Origin: Phocaeicola salanitronis DSM 18170 | GTDB lineage: Bacteria; Bacteroidota; Bacteroidia; Bacteroidales; Bacteroidaceae | NCBI RefSeq assembly: GCF_000190575.1 | Contig: NC_015164.1 | Location: 2,046,001 to 2,110,000, forward strand | Direction of reading: 5' to 3' | DNA length: 64,000 nt | In this document: positions 62,501 through 64,000 of the stretch, piece after piece | How the letters are laid out: every line of letters starts with the position of its first letter | Position numbering within the stretch: position 1 is the stretch's first letter | Program-made: the position numbers and the translations under genes | The notes under the pieces: model-generated | Databases searched by the model: none | Told to the model about the DNA's origin: nothing | What the model saw: the letters and a program-made list of their open reading frames with translations, nothing else

Positions 62501-63999
62501 GCATCTACCGCATGGTCGGACACCGAAAGCGAAAGCTTTCCCTGCGAATGTTCCAGTCCGCCTTCCAGCTCCAGCCCAGAGAACAAACGGCGCCCATAAC
62601 GCAAATGAGAAACGCCGCCCTTCACCTTCATCTGCGTACGGGGAGAAAAGAAATCAAGCCCCCTTCCCTCCGCCCAGAGGGAGGCATCGAACCGATAAAG
62701 AGAATCGTCCGGAAGAAAAGCATGCAGGTTCAACGTATCAATCCGTATCTGTGCCCGATAGCTCTCTTCCTGCAAATCATATCCTGCGGCAAGCGTTACC
62801 CTGCCCCGCTTTCCTTCACGCAAGTCCATATCCACCCCCACCCGGTTCCCTTTAAGCGAGACAAGCCCGTCCAGCCGCATCCCTTGCGGTATGGAAACAC
62901 CGCCCGAAAGCGTTTCTACAAAGCCCAAATCTCCGGTGCCCATAGCCAAATGCAACGTACCGTTCCGCCGCGTACTATCCAACACAAAAGCAAGATGTCC
63001 GTCCGCTTCGGCACGGAAAGCCCCCGGAAGCGCAAACGAGAGCTGGGTCAGTTTCAAGTCGTTCAGGCTTCCGTCTATTCCGGCGCGCACCTGAAGCGGA
63101 CGGGAAGGATATTGCCGGACAAAGTCTGCGGGAATCCCCGTCACGAGCTTCAGCAAATCATTCTTGCCGATGTCTGCCATCAGGCGTGCCTGAACAGTCC
63201 CTTCCTTACCGGCATCCATGGCATCCCAGTCCATCGAAGCGTTCAACTCTAAAGCCGAATCCTGCGTCTTGATACTGAACGAAGGCACCTGCAAGGCATG
63301 GGCATCCGAAACCAGACGCCCCTCTCCCGAAGTGATTTCCAATCCCGAACGCTCTTTCAGCTCAAACGTACGGATGAATGCCCTGATGTCGTTTCCGGCA
63401 TAATAGAGGGAATCCATGCCGATATTCAAACCGGTAACCGCAATGTGCGAAGGGTCAAGCCCCACTTCTGCCGGAGGGAGAGAGCCTGTATCAAAACTGA
63501 ACCTGCCTTCTTCCAATGCAAACGAACGTGCCGAATAAGCCATGCGGTGCAGGTCGGCATTGCCTTCGCGCAAGGCAAGACGATGGAGCGAAACCGCCAT
63601 GGAAAGTGTATCCAACGGCATCTGTAAGGCAAAAGACACATTCTCGAAGTCAATCTTCTGCAACTGGAATTTCCAATATACCGGTGCCGAGGCGGCCGTA
63701 TCTTGTGCCGCCGTATCGGCAAGGCACATCGACAAGCGTGTGTCTTTCAGGGTCAGCTGGTTCACAACAGCCGTTTCAGGACTCAAGTCTACTCCATGCG
63801 AAGAAACAAAGACACTCCCTATTTCGCCCTCTAACCTCATGCCGCTGATTAAGTCCGCCGTATGAAACCGCGTATCTGACAATTCCAGCCCGTCCAGCTC
63901 CACTTGTTTCTTCAACAAAGGAAGAAGCTGCACTTTTGCGGTAAGCCTTCCGGCATCGGCAATCGTATCACCTTGATTTACCACCAGCGCCCGATGCAC
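59596..63999 (-). CDS. tamB: TamB-like translocation/assembly protein, N-terminus outside the window
   Basis: This very large periplasm-spanning protein of the TamB/AsmA type works with the TamL barrel in lipid transport or outer-membrane protein assembly. About 1467 residues are visible, made of repeated beta strands that form a groove, typically GG..L.G.V-like (LKGGLDGKVEVSGAASSPLL, MRGNMNILGNSDFTYVL). The C-terminal DUF490 domain contains DMGNFEAIDVNLGMMARNFE and the stretch DLMNPNLNIKASERVRASV. It ends in a charged tail. The GTG at 63999 is only the window edge; the true start lies beyond. Confidence 0.92.
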   Translation of the reverse strand: MHRALVVNQGDTIADAGRLTAKVQLLPLLKKQVELDGLELSDTRFHTADLISGMRLEGEIGSVFVSSHGVDLSPETAVVNQLTLKDTRLSMCLADTAAQDTAASAPVYWKFQLQKIDFENVSFALQMPLDTLSMAVSLHRLALREGNADLHRMAYSARSFALEEGRFSFDTGSLPPAEVGLDPSHIAVTGLNIGMDSLYYAGNDIRAFIRTFELKERSGLEITSGEGRLVSDAHALQVPSFSIKTQDSALELNASMDWDAMDAGKEGTVQARLMADIGKNDLLKLVTGIPADFVRQYPSRPLQVRAGIDGSLNDLKLTQLSFALPGAFRAEADGHLAFVLDSTRRNGTLHLAMGTGDLGFVETLSGGVSIPQGMRLDGLVSLKGNRVGVDMDLREGKRGRVTLAAGYDLQEESYRAQIRIDTLNLHAFLPDDSLYRFDASLWAEGRGLDFFSPRTQMKVKGGVSHLRYGRRLFSGLELEGGLEHSQGKLSLSVSDHAVDARMNLNASLLPNQVKADLDGQVKRLDLKALELMEKKLNPALHIEAHAQTDMKQNHRVRVSLTDIHLATEENTFHTKDLHAGVEMASDSIRSFVNAGDLTFLFRSPDGVERLASGATALMAEFGRQWKGKKLDQRVLKAILPRAELRIFSGPDNPIANLLAAGHLRYDRFRIAMSASPDEGLNADMRLYGLRTDSLRLDTIFFDARQDTARFLFHSGVKALASKRQEAFGIGLWGSVDSTRARTYISYLNNKLEKGVELGLEARMHPEGISVHVSPDEPTLVYRKFQANPGNYIFLNDNGRVYADLRLADSRNTGLAFYSPSDTLSGQDLTLELHRISIGEFRRVVPYMPDIAGLIDAKAHYVQQGTDMQVEADVRVDSLAYNRYPLGDWGASAVYLPQEDGAHGIKGQVTINGTEVVSLGGSYAPATETLPDRLNASVGLHHFPLHIANAFIPAGLATLKGGLDGKVEVSGAASSPLLAGDLSLDSVQVGVPQASLNLRLDNRPIKIKDNRLEFERFNIYTEGATPFTVDGYVDMGNFEAIDVNLGMMARNFELINAKRTKESLVYGKLYVDFSSVVKGSPDALTMRGNMNILGNSDFTYVLKDSPLTVEDKLSETVTFVDFRDTARVDLTQAEPISLGGMDVLMTLHIDEAVQARVDLNEDGSNYMLLEGGGDLSFQYQPDGNMVLNGRYSLMSGEMKYEMPIIPLKTFHIQSGSYIEWTGDLMNPNLNIKASERVRASVASEESGSRMVNFDVGVNLTNRLEDLGFTFTLEAPEDGTMQNELASKSAEEKNKLAVTMLVTGMYMAEGNTSGGGFDTNSMLNSFLQSEINKIAGSALKTIDINFGMETTEQESGTSRTDYNFQFAKRFWNNRFQVIIGGKISTGNDAQQQDESFIDNISLEYRLDNSGTRYIKIFHDKNYESILDGEVIETGAGIVLRKKVSKLGELFIFRSRKKNRPADEEKSEGQ

Positions 64000-64000
64000 G

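Overview
The window comes from a Bacteroidales bacterium, most likely a gut Bacteroides or Phocaeicola. The evidence is a set of DUF4493/PCMD surface lipoproteins, a hybrid two-component system, TamL/TamB, promoters of the Bacteroides -7 type (TAnnTTTG), few strong Shine-Dalgarno sequences and a tmRNA tag ending in NYALAA. Species cannot be settled from the sequence alone.

Layout. Positions 1-8476 hold the distal part of a complex I operon (nuoD, truncated by the window edge, then nuoHIJKLMN), closed by a strong terminator. Positions 8477-9830 are repeats plus a decayed toxin-antitoxin locus. Positions 9834-19455 (minus strand) are a surface-lipoprotein cluster: five DUF4493 and/or PCMD lipoproteins and one outer-membrane barrel. 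Positions 19456-21809 are unusually rich in repeats (REP-like palindromes, a 780-bp inverted array of small hairpins, a MITE-like element) and contain tRNA-Arg(CCG). Positions 21810-34463 carry housekeeping genes: an M13 peptidase, an ABC-F ATPase, fur-purA, an AlkD-like repair protein, an AraC regulator with an M49 peptidase, recQ and tRNA-Phe. Repeats fill most of the spacers. The tmRNA gene follows at 34646-35039.

Positions 35173-45754 are an integrated element of about 10.5 kb. A perfect 64-bp direct repeat bounds it, overlapping the 3' part of tRNA-Pro(GGG), and it carries a tyrosine recombinase next to that tRNA. Its contents are a YoeB/YefM pair, a DUF3871 protein, a ParB-like protein, several small ORFans and a four-gene cargo operon of unknown function. 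That operon has a predicted leader of about 300 nt containing a long inverted repeat. I see no relaxase, conjugation or phage structural gene, so the element probably depends on a helper for transfer.

Positions 46066-48175 are an AT-rich pair of accessory genes (an ADP-ribosylglycohydrolase and an unknown). aroB follows, then an outer-membrane receptor broken by a one-base frameshift, then an intact hybrid two-component sensor/regulator. The window ends with a tamL-tamB pair on the minus strand, with tamB running off the right edge.

The main unexplained biology is (a) the cargo operon with its structured leader, (b) the inverted hairpin array at 20288-21070, and (c) several families of non-autonomous repeats, some sharing a core inside different terminal repeats. 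Several start codons were moved downstream because a -7 promoter box overlaps or follows the longest-ORF start.
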